Shown here one piece after another: positions 1-6,940 of a stretch of 10,531 bases of DNA; the stretch's first letter is position 1; every line of letters starts with the position of its first letter. The notes beneath the pieces are model-generated. The model saw only the letters and a program-made list of their open reading frames with translations, searched no databases and was not told the origin of the DNA. The position numbers were made by a program, and so were the translations under genes. Source of the DNA: Cephalothrix simula (taxonomy: Eukaryota; Nemertea; Palaeonemertea; Archinemertea; Cephalotrichidae); the NCBI GenBank assembly GCA_035591015.1, contig JAXIUW010222508.1, forward strand, positions 1 to 10,531. Direction: 5' to 3'.

Positions 1-64
1 TATTATTGAAACTTATTTTATTAACATGTTGAAAGTATGTTTATACAATGCAAAGAAAGGTGAA
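1..64. repeat. Terminal direct repeat, left copy
   Basis: The first 64 bases are identical to the last 64 (10468-10531). Together with the polypurine tract-LTR order and the antisense exon order, this indicates a circular contig or a tandem array with a 10,467-bp period. The repeat itself has no retroviral end features (no TG...CA, no coding). It falls inside the first intron of the predicted antisense gene. Confidence 0.95.
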
Positions 65-68
65 AGTC

Positions 69-92
69 ATATATATATATATATATATATAT
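69..92. repeat. (AT)12 microsatellite
   Basis: Twelve uninterrupted AT dinucleotides lie within the AT-rich first intron of the predicted antisense gene. This is a simple low-complexity tract with no further function visible. Confidence 0.95.
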
Positions 93-145
93 TAACGTTA
101 GAATCAATCACAGAAAAGAAAAAAAAATTATGATAAAATTCTTAC

Positions 146-167
146 CGTGATCTCCAGCTTCAGCCAT
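146..167 (-). CDS. Antisense accessory gene, exon 1 (coding part)
   Basis: On the minus strand an ATG (167-165) in a strong Kozak context (A at -3, G at +4) opens seven codons reading MAEAGDH plus one base. A good splice donor (G|GTAAGA, intron from 145 downward) follows. The exon ends in phase 1. The only partner with matching phase is the acceptor at 9990|9989, reached by running off the left end of the window and re-entering at 10467 on the circular map. That gives a 623-nt intron. The 5' UTR extends upward from 168 and holds another ATG (187-185) in a different frame, which would be a short upstream ORF if transcription starts above it. The exon model rests on start context, donor quality and phase; no transcript evidence is available. 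Confidence 0.65.
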
Positions 168-427
168 AATGGAAAAGGCAGAATCATTCGAAAAATCTTA
201 CTTATACCGTACTCTTACGAGCTTTTGACGTCATAAATATTAATTGGGCTTAAGATAATATAATTAATTAACTAAATAATATAACTGATTAGGGTATTTC
301 ATTCTTTTGAAGTTCCACTATGGCTTTATCAAAATCATCTTTCCAAATGTAATGAATTGTATTATAGTACGATAATTCAACTTAATCGGATTACGGCAAG
401 CAAAAATCGCACGATAACGTTTATCAT
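168..427 (-). promoter_or_regulatory. Putative promoter and 5' UTR of the antisense gene
   Basis: This AT-rich stretch lies upstream of the minus-strand ATG. It contains a perfect palindromic CRE (TGACGTCA, 226-233), the binding site of CREB/ATF-type bZIP factors, about 60 nt upstream of the start codon. No long ORF is seen on either strand. The placement suggests that the antisense gene has its own promoter, back to back with the LTR about 400 bp away. The promoter role is inference; the CRE itself is seen directly. Confidence 0.4.
226..233. promoter_or_regulatory. CRE (CREB/ATF site) TGACGTCA
   Basis: A perfect 8-bp CRE palindrome lies 59 bp upstream of the predicted antisense start codon. 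It could equally act on the LTR promoter some 560 bp away. The CRE sequence is unambiguous; its use is inferred. Confidence 0.5.
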
Positions 428-481
428 ATCATAAACAGATCCAACATCTGGATCTGTGTTTATGTGAATCTGTTTATGATA
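427..481. repeat. 14-bp inverted repeat with nested hairpin
   Basis: A perfect 14-bp inverted repeat (427-440 against 468-481, TATCATAAACAGAT and its complement) has a 27-nt loop. The loop holds a competing hairpin: 436-442 pairs with 450-456 (CAGATCC / GGATCTG) around a 7-nt loop. A degenerate third copy of the half-site runs through 452-467. The two folds are mutually exclusive because both use 436-440. It sits between the antisense promoter and the polypurine tract. Confidence 0.75.
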
Positions 482-518
482 ATATCAACTACGAATGTAC
501 TGTGGTGTCACAACATTT

Positions 519-546
519 TATCGCCTGACCTCAAAAGGAGGCGATA
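519..546. repeat. 8-bp inverted repeat just before the polypurine tract
   Basis: TATCGCCT (519-526) is the exact complement of AGGCGATA (539-546), with a 12-nt loop. It ends 11 bp before the polypurine tract and may be an RNA hairpin near the plus-strand primer. Confidence 0.55.
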
Positions 547-557
547 GTCATGATCTC

Positions 558-568
558 GAAGGGGGGGA
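558..568 (+). promoter_or_regulatory. Polypurine tract (plus-strand primer)
   Basis: An uninterrupted purine run, GAAGGGGGGGA, is followed directly by TGTTATATAT. This is the standard layout of a polypurine tract abutting the TG of an LTR. RNase H leaves such tracts as the primer for plus-strand DNA synthesis, so it should lie at the 3' end of the internal region. Finding it upstream of gag is the reason to read the contig as circular or tandem. Confidence 0.65.
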
Positions 569-601
569 TGTTATATATTGGGGACTTTAGTCATTTTCAT
601 A

Positions 602-638
602 GAGCTAGAATAATTTGAGATTCAAATTATTTTAGCTC
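602..638. repeat. 17-bp near-perfect hairpin in U3
   Basis: Bases 602-618 pair with 622-638 over 17 positions, with a single G-T wobble and a 3-nt loop (GAT). It is the longest stem in the window and lies 33 bp inside the LTR. It could be a cruciform or a paired binding site; its role is unknown. Confidence 0.8.
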
Positions 639-753
639 AAAAACACGAAATAGTACATTCTTAGTTCAAATACTTTAATCATTATTTGCTTCCTGATTAC
701 TCCAATAATCTATCACTAATCACTGAAATCAAAATTACAAATTCCGGCAACTG

Positions 754-776
754 ATCTGATAATAAAATAATCAGAT
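754..776. repeat. 7-bp hairpin presenting AATAAA in its loop
   Basis: ATCTGAT (754-760) pairs with ATCAGAT (770-776). The 9-nt loop contains AATAAA (761-766). Since this lies upstream of the predicted TATA box, it would be read only in transcripts running into the 3' LTR, where it could serve as a polyadenylation signal. Confidence 0.4.
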
Positions 777-788
777 TAGTATCTTAAT

Positions 789-797
789 TATATAAAA
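789..797 (+). promoter_or_regulatory. LTR TATA box
   Basis: TATATAAAA matches the TATA consensus well and would place transcription start near 820. The leader would then be about 70 nt to the ATG at 888 and 170 nt to the gag ATG at 990. This is the inferred promoter for genomic and env mRNAs. Confidence 0.5.
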
Positions 798-838
798 TTT
801 ACATCCTGTGTTAAATCCTATATATTAATGTTTTAGAT

Positions 839-844
839 AATAAA
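839..844 (+). terminator. AATAAA polyadenylation signal in R/U5
   Basis: An AATAAA lies about 20 nt downstream of the predicted transcription start. That would put it at the start of R in the 3' LTR, as in many LTR elements. The second candidate is 761-766. Confidence 0.35.
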
Positions 845-887
845 TTTAGTTTTTCTACGTATCGTGCAAAAAAGGTGTTCCGTTTTC

Positions 888-932
888 ATGAACTTAGAGT
901 CTACGATTGATAGGAGTACCTTCTACCAGTGA
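888..932 (+). CDS. Leader ORF / env exon 1 (14 codons)
   Basis: An ATG at 888 opens a 14-codon ORF ending CAG TGA. Its last codon and stop overlap a splice donor: CCA|GTGAGC, cut between 928 and 929. In unspliced RNA it is a short upstream ORF that stops 57 nt before the gag ATG, so gag would depend on leaky scanning or re-initiation. In RNA spliced to the acceptor at 6954|6955 the two bases left of the cut plus the first base of the downstream exon complete one codon, and the frame continues without a stop into the hydrophobic start of Env. It would thus supply the Env initiator. Env production from a spliced subgenomic RNA is known for errantiviruses and retroviruses; this specific junction is inferred from phase and site quality. 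Confidence 0.6.
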   Translation: MNLESTIDRSTFYQ

Positions 933-934
933 GC
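929..934 (+). promoter_or_regulatory. Splice donor for env mRNA (GTGAGC)
   Basis: CCA|GTGAGC matches five of six intronic consensus positions and leaves the upstream reading frame in phase 2. The partner acceptor at 6953-6954 requires exactly that phase. The intron would be 929-6954, 6,026 nt, removing gag and pol. Confidence 0.55.
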
Positions 935-953
935 TAACCACGAGATCCCAATA

Positions 954-970
954 TGGTGGAGACACCGAAT
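954..970 (+). promoter_or_regulatory. Candidate primer-binding site
   Basis: TGGTGGAGACACCGAAT begins with the TGG complementary to a tRNA CCA end and starts 3 bp after the favoured LTR end. I could not match it confidently to a standard tRNA. It shares TGG, GG and ACCGA with a tRNA-Gln-type site but has several mismatches. If the LTR ends at 868 instead, no good TGG site follows. Confidence 0.3.
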
Positions 971-989
971 TTTTTATTGGTAGTAGACA

Positions 990-2249
990 ATGTATCAAAA
1001 CACTAGTAGGGACCTTACGCCTTCAACATCACCTGCATCCTCCATCGTGTTCGAGGACGAGGTTAACCGAACTGTATTCAAAAAGCCTAATTTATTGACT
1101 GACAGATTAAACAAAACACTGGATAAAATGGATGACGTTCGGAAAAAATTAAACTGTGCAATCTCGTACACACCTGGTGATGTGGAACAACCTAGTGCAC
1201 CGGATGATTATCTTCAAAGTAGAGATGAAAGAGAAGACCGCCGATCTTCGGACAATTCCTACAAAATCAAACCACGCCCGTTCAAGGGTGGTGAGTTTGA
1301 GGATGCTAATGGATGGCTAGAATCCTTTGAAAGGTGTAGTCATTGGTATAAGTGGTCCCTTGACCAACAGGCAATAATCTTCTCAGACAATCTACAAGAC
1401 GACGCGCACTATTGGTATCTGAGCCTGGATACACCAGTTAAACGTAACATATATTTATTGAAAGCAAGCTTTCGAAACCGTTATGCAAGTGCGAAGGAAC
1501 GCCAACGATGGGAGACTCTTCTAGAAAACAGGATCCAAAAACCCATGGAATCCGTATTTGACTATACATCAGCTTTAGAAAAAATATTCTCAAGGCTTAA
1601 TAAATCGGAGGATGAGAGCATCCGGCTCTATATCAAAGGCTTACATCCTAATTTAAAAGTTCTAGTAGGGTCTCAGAATCCCTTGACTTTACATGATGCA
1701 ATTGAAAAAGCCAAAAATATAGAATCACTAACGGGAGGATCCCCGAATACATCCAATCTAGACAAAAAAATTACAGAGCTTACCGCATCAGTAAATGCCA
1801 TGAAAACCAAGGACCCACTGTGCCAGCTCTGCGAACTACCGGGTCATACGGCGAAAAACTGTCAGCCCAACTATTATCAGTCTTATCAACCTGTGCCTGC
1901 TAACAAAGGATATGGCAATAACAATGGCTATGGCAATAACAATGGATATGGCAATAACAATGGATATGGATATAATTCAAATCCACGAAGACGCCGTAGA
2001 CCTTACAGAGAATGTTCAAATTGTGGTCGAAATAACCATTACACACAGGACTGCTATTTTTTAGACCAAGGGCCGTCGAGGAGGACAGGCGGCGGCCAAC
2101 AACAACCTTACAGAGAATGTTCAAATTGTGGACGAAATAACCATTACACACAGGACTGCTATTTTTTAGACCAAGGGCCGTCGAGGAGGACAGGCGGCGG
2201 CCAACAACAACAGTACAGGAATCAGGAGAACCCACAGGATCCCCAGTGA
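990..2249 (+). CDS. gag: Gag polyprotein
   Basis: This is the structural polyprotein (419 residues) that forms the particle and packages the genomic RNA. The ATG at 990 has A at -3 and an in-frame TAG six bases upstream, so the start is well fixed. Residues about 95-245 form a retrotransposon-Gag (capsid-like) domain: F-K-G-G...W-L-E-S-F, then A-H-Y-W-Y and F-R-N-R-Y. CCHC zinc knuckles (CX2CX4HX4C) lie at C278-C291, C342-C355 and C377-C390. The last two belong to a 35-residue unit present twice in tandem. A GYGNNN repeat (about 307-325) and an RRRRR tract (334-338) sit between the first knuckle and the duplication and fit a nucleic-acid-binding role. Three knuckles are more than the usual one or two. 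The 3' end overlaps pol, which is in the -1 frame. Confidence 0.93.
   Translation: MYQNTSRDLTPSTSPASSIVFEDEVNRTVFKKPNLLTDRLNKTLDKMDDVRKKLNCAISYTPGDVEQPSAPDDYLQSRDEREDRRSSDNSYKIKPRPFKGGEFEDANGWLESFERCSHWYKWSLDQQAIIFSDNLQDDAHYWYLSLDTPVKRNIYLLKASFRNRYASAKERQRWETLLENRIQKPMESVFDYTSALEKIFSRLNKSEDESIRLYIKGLHPNLKVLVGSQNPLTLHDAIEKAKNIESLTGGSPNTSNLDKKITELTASVNAMKTKDPLCQLCELPGHTAKNCQPNYYQSYQPVPANKGYGNNNGYGNNNGYGNNNGYGYNSNPRRRRRPYRECSNCGRNNHYTQDCYFLDQGPSRRTGGGQQQPYRECSNCGRNNHYTQDCYFLDQGPSRRTGGGQQQQYRNQENPQDPQ
1908..1979 (+). repeat. 18-bp tandem repeat encoding GYGNNN
   Basis: Three near-identical 18-bp units (1908-1925, 1926-1943, 1944-1961; GGATATGGCAATAACAAT with one synonymous change) are followed by a decayed fourth. 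They encode a Gly/Tyr/Asn-rich low-complexity linker between the first and second zinc knuckles of Gag. Confidence 0.9.
2057..2097 (+). promoter_or_regulatory. Upstream (decoy) copy of the -1 frameshift signal
   Basis: TTTTTTA (2057-2063) and an 8-bp stem (2071-2078 with 2090-2097) repeat the pol frameshift signal exactly. A -1 slip here would meet TAA at 2138-2140 in the new frame after about 25 codons. It therefore cannot give Gag-Pol and would make a slightly shortened Gag lacking the third knuckle. Confidence 0.6.
2162..2202 (+). promoter_or_regulatory. Programmed -1 ribosomal frameshift signal for pol
   Basis: The slippery heptamer T|TTT|TTA (2162-2168) is in the Gag frame in exactly the X XXY YYZ register; it is the same heptamer type used by HIV-1. 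After a 7-nt spacer (2169-2175) comes an 8-bp GC-rich stem: GGCCGTCG (2176-2183) with CGGCGGCC (2195-2202), one G-U pair and an 11-nt loop. The -1 frame is open from 2141 through pol, so a slip here gives Gag-Pol. Heptamer, register, spacer and stem all fit known signals. Confidence 0.85.
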
Positions 2250-5200
2250 ACATTACAACTATCTTATCAGCAGTATCATGTTCCATGACAGGCACGGTAA
2301 ATAACAAAATTGTCAAAATTCTTTGTGACACTGGAGCAGATGTCTCCATAATTTCGGATAATTTTGTTAAAAAGTCCAACATATTGGCCATAAAACCCAT
2401 AAGAAGAGGTATATTTACAACTGCACAAGTTGCCAACGGGGGTGAGTTGAATCTTAAAGGCTTAATCACTTTTCAAATAGAATTAGGTAAAGTTAATATT
2501 ACATTTGATGCATATGTTTGCGAGGGACTAACCTATGATATCATTTTGGGTTGGGACTCCCTAGTAAAAAGAGGTGCAATCATTTATGCTGGTGAACAAT
2601 ACCTTACGTTTCCCAACTCTGAGCCAATTTTTCTGCAGTCTACATCTGACAATAATTCAATTAAAATTTCTGCTATCAAAACACACGTAATTGAACCATT
2701 TTCATCCAAAATTATTGATGGTAGATTGCAGGAAAATATCCCAAACCATACCATAGGTATGTCTAAACCCTCTGATACATTATCTAACCAATGCCTCTTA
2801 GGTCATGAACAGGTATATTCTGTGTATGATCAATTAATACACGTTACTTTATCAAATCCTACTAATAAAGCAAAACTTTTACACAAGAATAGTACTATAG
2901 GTCACTTTGAACCAGATATTATACAAAATTCTATGCTAAAACAAGATAGCATTGATATAAACAGTGTATTAATTGACCAACATGACCTTTTAGAAGAACA
3001 TGTTCCCTGTATTGACAAATCAAACAACACAATTTCTCATGATTCAATATATCAAAATTCATCTTTGTCCAAAAATGAACAACAAATCCTTGTTGATTTA
3101 ATGCATGAATATGACGATATCTTTGCCCATAGTAACCAGTCCCTGTCCAAAACGGATGCGGCACTCCATGAAATCCATATTAAAGATAATGTAAAACCAG
3201 TGCGTCTTCGACAGTATCGCTATACACCTAAAATGAGAGATGAATTGTCAAAACAAATAAATGAATTATTAGAACAGGGCTTAATAGAAGAATCAAATGC
3301 CGAATGGGCCTCCCCAGCCATTTTGGTACCTAAGCCTGATAAAACTTACAGGCTTGTCTGTGATTTCCGAACCCTAAACTCGGCTACAAAAAAAGACTCA
3401 TGGCCACTTCCTAATATTGATGCTTGTTTTGATGTTATTGCAGACAAATCGTCAAAATATTTTACAACAATCGATCTTAAATCAGGTTTTTGGCAAATCG
3501 GATTGGCGGATTCAGCCAAGGATAAAACTAGTTTTATTACGCATAGAGGCTTATTTCGCTGGACTAGAATGCCATTTGGCTTAACCAATGCTCCTGCCAC
3601 GTTTCAAAGGGTAATGGATAAAATTTTAGGCACCTTAATTAACACAATTTGCCTTGTTTATGTCGATGATATAATTATTCTAGGGTCGTCATTTCAAGAT
3701 CACGTTGCAAATATCAAAGCTGTTTTTGAACGACTAAGGAAGGCTAATTTAAAAGCCAAACCATCTAAATGCAAATTTTGTGTATCTGAGGTCAAATTTT
3801 TAGGTCACATTCTTACGCCAAATGGTCTTCGCGCTGACCCTTCCAAATGTGAGGCCGTTTCAAAATACCCAACTCCCAAGACACAAAAGAATCTTCGCGC
3901 ATTTTTGGGTTTAGCAAATTACTACAGAAAATTTGTAAAAAATTTTGCCAAAATGTCAGTCCCTCTTCATAAATTGGCTGCCAAAAATTCAAAATTCAAA
4001 TGGAATGATGAATGCCAAAAAGCATTCGATGATATTAAAATAGCTTTAACCAGCCCACCACTTTTGGCTTACCCTCAATTTGATAAAGAGTTCATCTTAT
4101 ATACAGATAGTTCCGATTTTAGTGTTGGTAGTGTTCTTAGTCAAGTTCATGACGATGGCATTGAACATGTAATCGCATACGCAGGTCAAAGCTTATCAAA
4201 ACACGAGGTGAATTATGGTATAACAGAAAAAGAGGCCTTAGCAGTTATCAGGGCAATTCAAACATTTCATTCATATTTACAAATAGGTCATTTTACAGTG
4301 ATTACTGATCACTCCGCTCTAAAATGGTTATTCACAAAACCAAATATCAAAGGGCGCACTGCTAGATGGGCATTGATGCTCATGTCTTATGACTTTACCG
4401 TGACATATAAACAAGGCAAATTACATTTAAATGCTGATGGCATAAGTCGCAGAATATATGACGATAATACCGACCAAAATTTGGAAGAAAACACTAGTGT
4501 GCAATTAAATGCTTTATCTATTGCTAAAGTAAATCAGGTAAATTTAGAACATGATAACGAGCCCTTTGATGATATCAAGTCAAAACAGAGGTCAGATGAT
4601 AAAATATCACCCATTATCGACTATATCGAAAATAAACTCTTACCTAATTCTGATAACTCAGCTCGAAAAATTTTGCTGGTAGAAGACAAATTTTTTCTCG
4701 ATAATGATGGTATTTTAAAACACATAGCCTTCCCTAAAAAGAAAAACATAGAAGGTCATTATCAACAAATTGTTATTCCTGATTCTCTACAGCAAACAAT
4801 ACTGAAACATTGTCACGATGATCCCCTTGCAGGTCACTTTGGATTAGCTAAAACATTTGATAGAATTAGAATTAGATATTACTGGGAACATATGTATAAT
4901 GATATCAAACATTATGTCGAGACATGCAAAATATGCCAAGAAAAGAAAAATCCAAAATTTGCTCCAAGAGCCCCGCTCAATCCCCTTTCTAATGTCGATC
5001 TACCGTGGGACAGAATAATAATTGATATTGAAGGACCACTTCCCAAGTCTAAGGCAAACAATAAATACCTTTTAGTAGTAACTGACTACCTCACACGGTG
5101 GCCAGAGGCATTCCCTATGACCTCAATGAAAGCTATTTTAGTTGCTGATATTCTTTATAATAACATAATTTGCCGCTATGGCGCTCCACGGGAAATATTA

Positions 5201-6190
5201 AGTGACATGGCACAAAATTTTCTATCAGAACTTGTCAAAAATCTCTGTAAACTTTTTTCAATCTCTAAAATAAATAGTACTAGCTACCACCCTCAAACCC
5301 AAGGCCTTACAGAAAGAATGAACCAAACCTTGTTACAGGCTCTTAGTAAATATGTGTCAGATAAACAGGATAATTGGGATGAATACATTAACCCAATCTT
5401 GTTTAGTTATAGAAGTACACCATCAAAAAGCACTGGCATCAGTCCGTACAAATTAATGCATGCTTTCGAACCGCGTTTACCAATTGATACAACTTTGGTT
5501 AACACAAAGGCTGTCACAGATATAGATGCCAAAGCTTATCTAAAGGAAGTAATGGAAAAGGCTGACTTAACCCGCAAACTGGCACATGAAAACCTAGAGG
5601 AAGCACAAGCAGCAATGAAATCATATTATGACAAAAGAGCCAAAGAACCTAAGTATAAAATAGGAGATATGGTTTATTTGTACACCCCAAAAGTTAAGAT
5701 TGGCTGTACTAAAAAACTTGCACGATTGTGGAAACCAGGGTATGAGATAGTTAAAATTCTGCCTAATTATAATTATGGAATACAATTTACGGGCAATCAA
5801 GGCAAAATATTGATAGTGCATTCAAATCGATTAAAGCCTTACTTAGCTAGAAAAGATACGTACATAGAAAAGGATTCTGTCGACAATGAAGAAGCTGACA
5901 ATGCTATACAGGAAGATGACACCACAAGCCAGAACATTGAACCTGAAAATGAAGCAAATACTTCAGATGCGGATGACGAGGAACAAGAACAATTCTATGA
6001 GGTAGAAAAAGTACTTAAACGAAGATTACGCAATGGAAATTATGAATATCTTGTAAAATTTTTGGGATACAGTTCTCAACATAATGAATGGGTAACAGAA
6101 GATAATGTCACTGAAGCCGTTATAAATGCTTTCACTAAGCAACAGCTTAAAAATAAAAAGACAAAACGGAAAAATATGAAAAAGAAATAG
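2168..6190 (+). CDS. pol: Pol polyprotein: PR-RT-RNase H-IN-chromodomain
   Basis: This is the replication and integration polyprotein, made as a -1 frameshift extension of Gag. The first in-frame GTG at 2246 is not a plausible start; residue numbers here count from that codon. Aspartic protease: DTGA at 28-31, ILGWDSL near 100-105. Reverse transcriptase: D410 in FTTIDLKSGFWQI, MPFGLTNAPATFQ 442-454, YVDD 472-475. RNase H: D621, E661/E663, D688. Integrase: zinc-binding H857/H864/C894/C897 and a DD35E triad D927, D987, E1023. A GPY/F-like module follows at about 1156-1180 (here KPGYEIVK), then an acidic linker (about 1207-1250) and a chromodomain (1249-1296; YEVEKVL...YLVKF.GY...EWV). A basic tail (KNKKTKRKNMKKK) ends it. 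All catalytic residues are present and the frame is intact. Odd points: SDMAQNF replaces the usual SD-x-G-xxF around D987, and one cage Trp of the chromodomain is Phe. Confidence 0.95.
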   Translation, partial: RPRAVEEDRRRPTTTVQESGEPTGSPVNITTILSAVSCSMTGTVNNKIVKILCDTGADVSIISDNFVKKSNILAIKPIRRGIFTTAQVANGGELNLKGLITFQIELGKVNITFDAYVCEGLTYDIILGWDSLVKRGAIIYAGEQYLTFPNSEPIFLQSTSDNNSIKISAIKTHVIEPFSSKIIDGRLQENIPNHTIGMSKPSDTLSNQCLLGHEQVYSVYDQLIHVTLSNPTNKAKLLHKNSTIGHFEPDIIQNSMLKQDSIDINSVLIDQHDLLEEHVPCIDKSNNTISHDSIYQNSSLSKNEQQILVDLMHEYDDIFAHSNQSLSKTDAALHEIHIKDNVKPVRLRQYRYTPKMRDELSKQINELLEQGLIEESNAEWASPAILVPKPDKTYRLVCDFRTLNSATKKDSWPLPNIDACFDVIADKSSKYFTTIDLKSGFWQIGLADSAKDKTSFITHRGLFRWTRMPFGLTNAPATFQRVMDKILGTLINTICLVYVDDIIILGSSFQDHVANIKAVFERLRKANLKAKPSKCKFCVSEVKFLGHILTPNGLRADPSKCEAVSKYPTPKTQKNLRAFLGLANYYRKFVKNFAKMSVPLHKLAAKNSKFKWNDECQKAFDDIKIALTSPPLLAYPQFDKEFILYTDSSDFSVGSVLSQVHDDGIEHVIAYAGQSLSKHEVNYGITEKEALAVIRAIQTFHSYLQIGHFTVITDHSALKWLFTKPNIKGRTARWALMLMSYDFTVTYKQGKLHLNADGISRRIYDDNTDQNLEENTSVQLNALSIAKVNQVNLEHDNEPFDDIKSKQRSDDKISPIIDYIENKLLPNSDNSARKILLVEDKFFLDNDGILKHIAFPKKKNIEGHYQQIVIPDSLQQTILKHCHDDPLAGHFGLAKTFDRIRIRYYWEHMYNDIKHYVETCKICQEKKNPKFAPRAPLNPLSNVDLPWDRIIIDIEGPLPKSKANNKYLLVVTDYLTRWPEAFPMTSMKAILVADILYNNIICRYGAPREILSDMAQNFLSELVKNLCKLFSISKINSTSYHPQTQGLTERMNQTLLQALSKYVSDKQDNWDEYINPILFSYRSTPSKSTGISPYKLMHAFEPRLPIDTTLVNTKAVTDIDAKAYLKEVMEKADLTRKLAHENLEEAQAAMKSYYDKRAKEPKYKIGDMVYLYTPKVKIGCTKKLARLWKPGYEIVKILPNYNYGIQFTGNQGKILIVHSNRLKPYLARKDTYIEKDSVDNEEADNAIQEDDTTSQNIEPENEANTSDADDEEQEQFYEVEKVLKRRLRNGNYEYLVKFLGYSSQHNEWVTEDNVTEAVINAFTKQQLKNKKTKRKNMKKK
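5990..6133 (+). other. Chromodomain at the integrase C-terminus
   Basis: This 48-residue segment matches the chromodomain pattern: Y-E-V-E-K-V-L, G-x-Y-E-Y-L-V-K-F-x-G-Y, N-E-W-V, N-V-T-E-A-V. Chromodomains bind methylated histone tails through an aromatic cage. Here Tyr (first strand) and Trp (EWV) are kept and the middle Trp is Phe. Integrase chromodomains define chromoviruses and bias insertion to particular chromatin. The module is separated from integrase by about 45 acidic residues. Confidence 0.85.
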
Positions 6191-6450
6191 CCAATTTGAC
6201 ATGACGGACAGGACGTGACTTAGCTATCCTTCTCTTTAAATTTCAGGAGATAATTTTGAACTTTCAGATAAGAAAATAAATAATTTTATTTAGTTGATGT
6301 GTCTCTGTCAAAAACAATTGCCTATAATATATGTAAGCTACGGGGGAGGGGTATATAAAGCAAAAACTATAAAAAGTATTAAGTAAGTATTAATTAAAGA
6401 AGTAAGTTAAAAACAAAACATAATAACCCTTGGATATTTCAAATATTTGA

Positions 6451-6471
6451 TGCTAAAATCAAATTTTAGCA
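6451..6471. repeat. 9-bp perfect hairpin in the pol-env gap
   Basis: TGCTAAAAT (6451-6459) and ATTTTAGCA (6463-6471) are exact complements around a CAA loop. It lies 5 bp after the shorter palindrome ATATTT-C-AAATAT (6434-6446). Confidence 0.75.
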
Positions 6472-6940
6472 CAGATAAATTTCAAAAACTTTCTGGGTAT
6501 CTTAACAAAAAGGGGGATATTTGAAAGTGTATATGAAACCTGTCATCTATGCACTATAAACATAACCTATTCGTACGGTTCTTTGCTATCTTAAAGTTTA
6601 ATCTGTTACGCTGGCGTTTTATAGATTTTACTATAGCACACTTATTTGAAAAATAACTACAAGTGGCCACTTGGATTTTCTATCATTGTTAACGAATTTA
6701 AGATAATAAAAGATAACCCTACCATTAAGTAGGTGATATGTAAGATAAATACTTACTAAATATTTACTATATATTATATTTTTATTGGAAAAAGTTATAG
6801 AAAGTAAAATTTTTATATTGCTATGAAAAAATGTATAGAGGCAAATTAAATCTTATTTAAAATACGACGGCAAAATACCTTTAGAAAACAGGAGACACAT
6901 CAACAAAACCGAATAGAAAGCAAAAACTTACATCATCCAA

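Larger units (their letters stand above)
569..950 (+). repeat. LTR (single copy; 3' boundary uncertain)
   Basis: The block begins TGTTATATATTGGGG right after the polypurine tract. The end chosen here is ...GATCCCA at 950, because a TGG-starting primer-binding candidate follows 3 bp later at 954. An alternative end is ...CGTGCA at 868, giving a 300-bp LTR. Inside are a long U3 hairpin (602-638), a TATA box (789-797) and an AATAAA (839-844), which is the expected U3-R-U5 order. No second copy exists in the window, as expected if two identical LTRs were merged or if the molecule is a 1-LTR circle. The left boundary is fairly sure, the right one is not. Confidence 0.5.
2001..2210 (+). repeat. 105-bp tandem duplication (zinc knuckle + frameshift signal)
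   Basis: Units 2001-2105 and 2106-2210 are 104/105 identical; the one difference (2027 T, 2132 A) is synonymous. Each unit encodes a 35-residue module with a CCHC knuckle and a GGGQQ tail, and each contains the same slippery heptamer and stem. The length is a multiple of three, so the Gag frame is kept. The near-identity suggests a recent event or continuing gene conversion. Confidence 0.95.

Noticed and set aside
900-945. A genuine tRNA gene on the minus strand
   Set aside because: Only the D-arm matches; no acceptor pairing, anticodon arm or TTCGA-type T-loop can be formed, although a T run follows.
907-1098. 63-codon ORF overlapping the gag start
   Set aside because: It is out of frame with gag and the leader ORF, has no conserved features, and is explained by chance between real starts.
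1286-1297. GTGAGT inside gag as the env splice donor
   Set aside because: Consensus is good, but it leaves phase 1 relative to the gag ATG, while the env acceptor needs phase 2.
2246-2248. GTG as the start of an independent pol ORF
   Set aside because: Eukaryotic context, no reason for GTG initiation, and the frame is open upstream to 2141 with a textbook -1 frameshift signal at 2162.
1900-2469. 189-codon minus-strand ORF over the gag-pol junction
   Set aside because: It is a shadow of the duplicated zinc-knuckle region; its repeats mirror the sense-strand duplication.
6241-6246. TTTCAG as another splice acceptor after pol
   Set aside because: The site looks usable, but all phases run into stops quickly and no coding exon follows.
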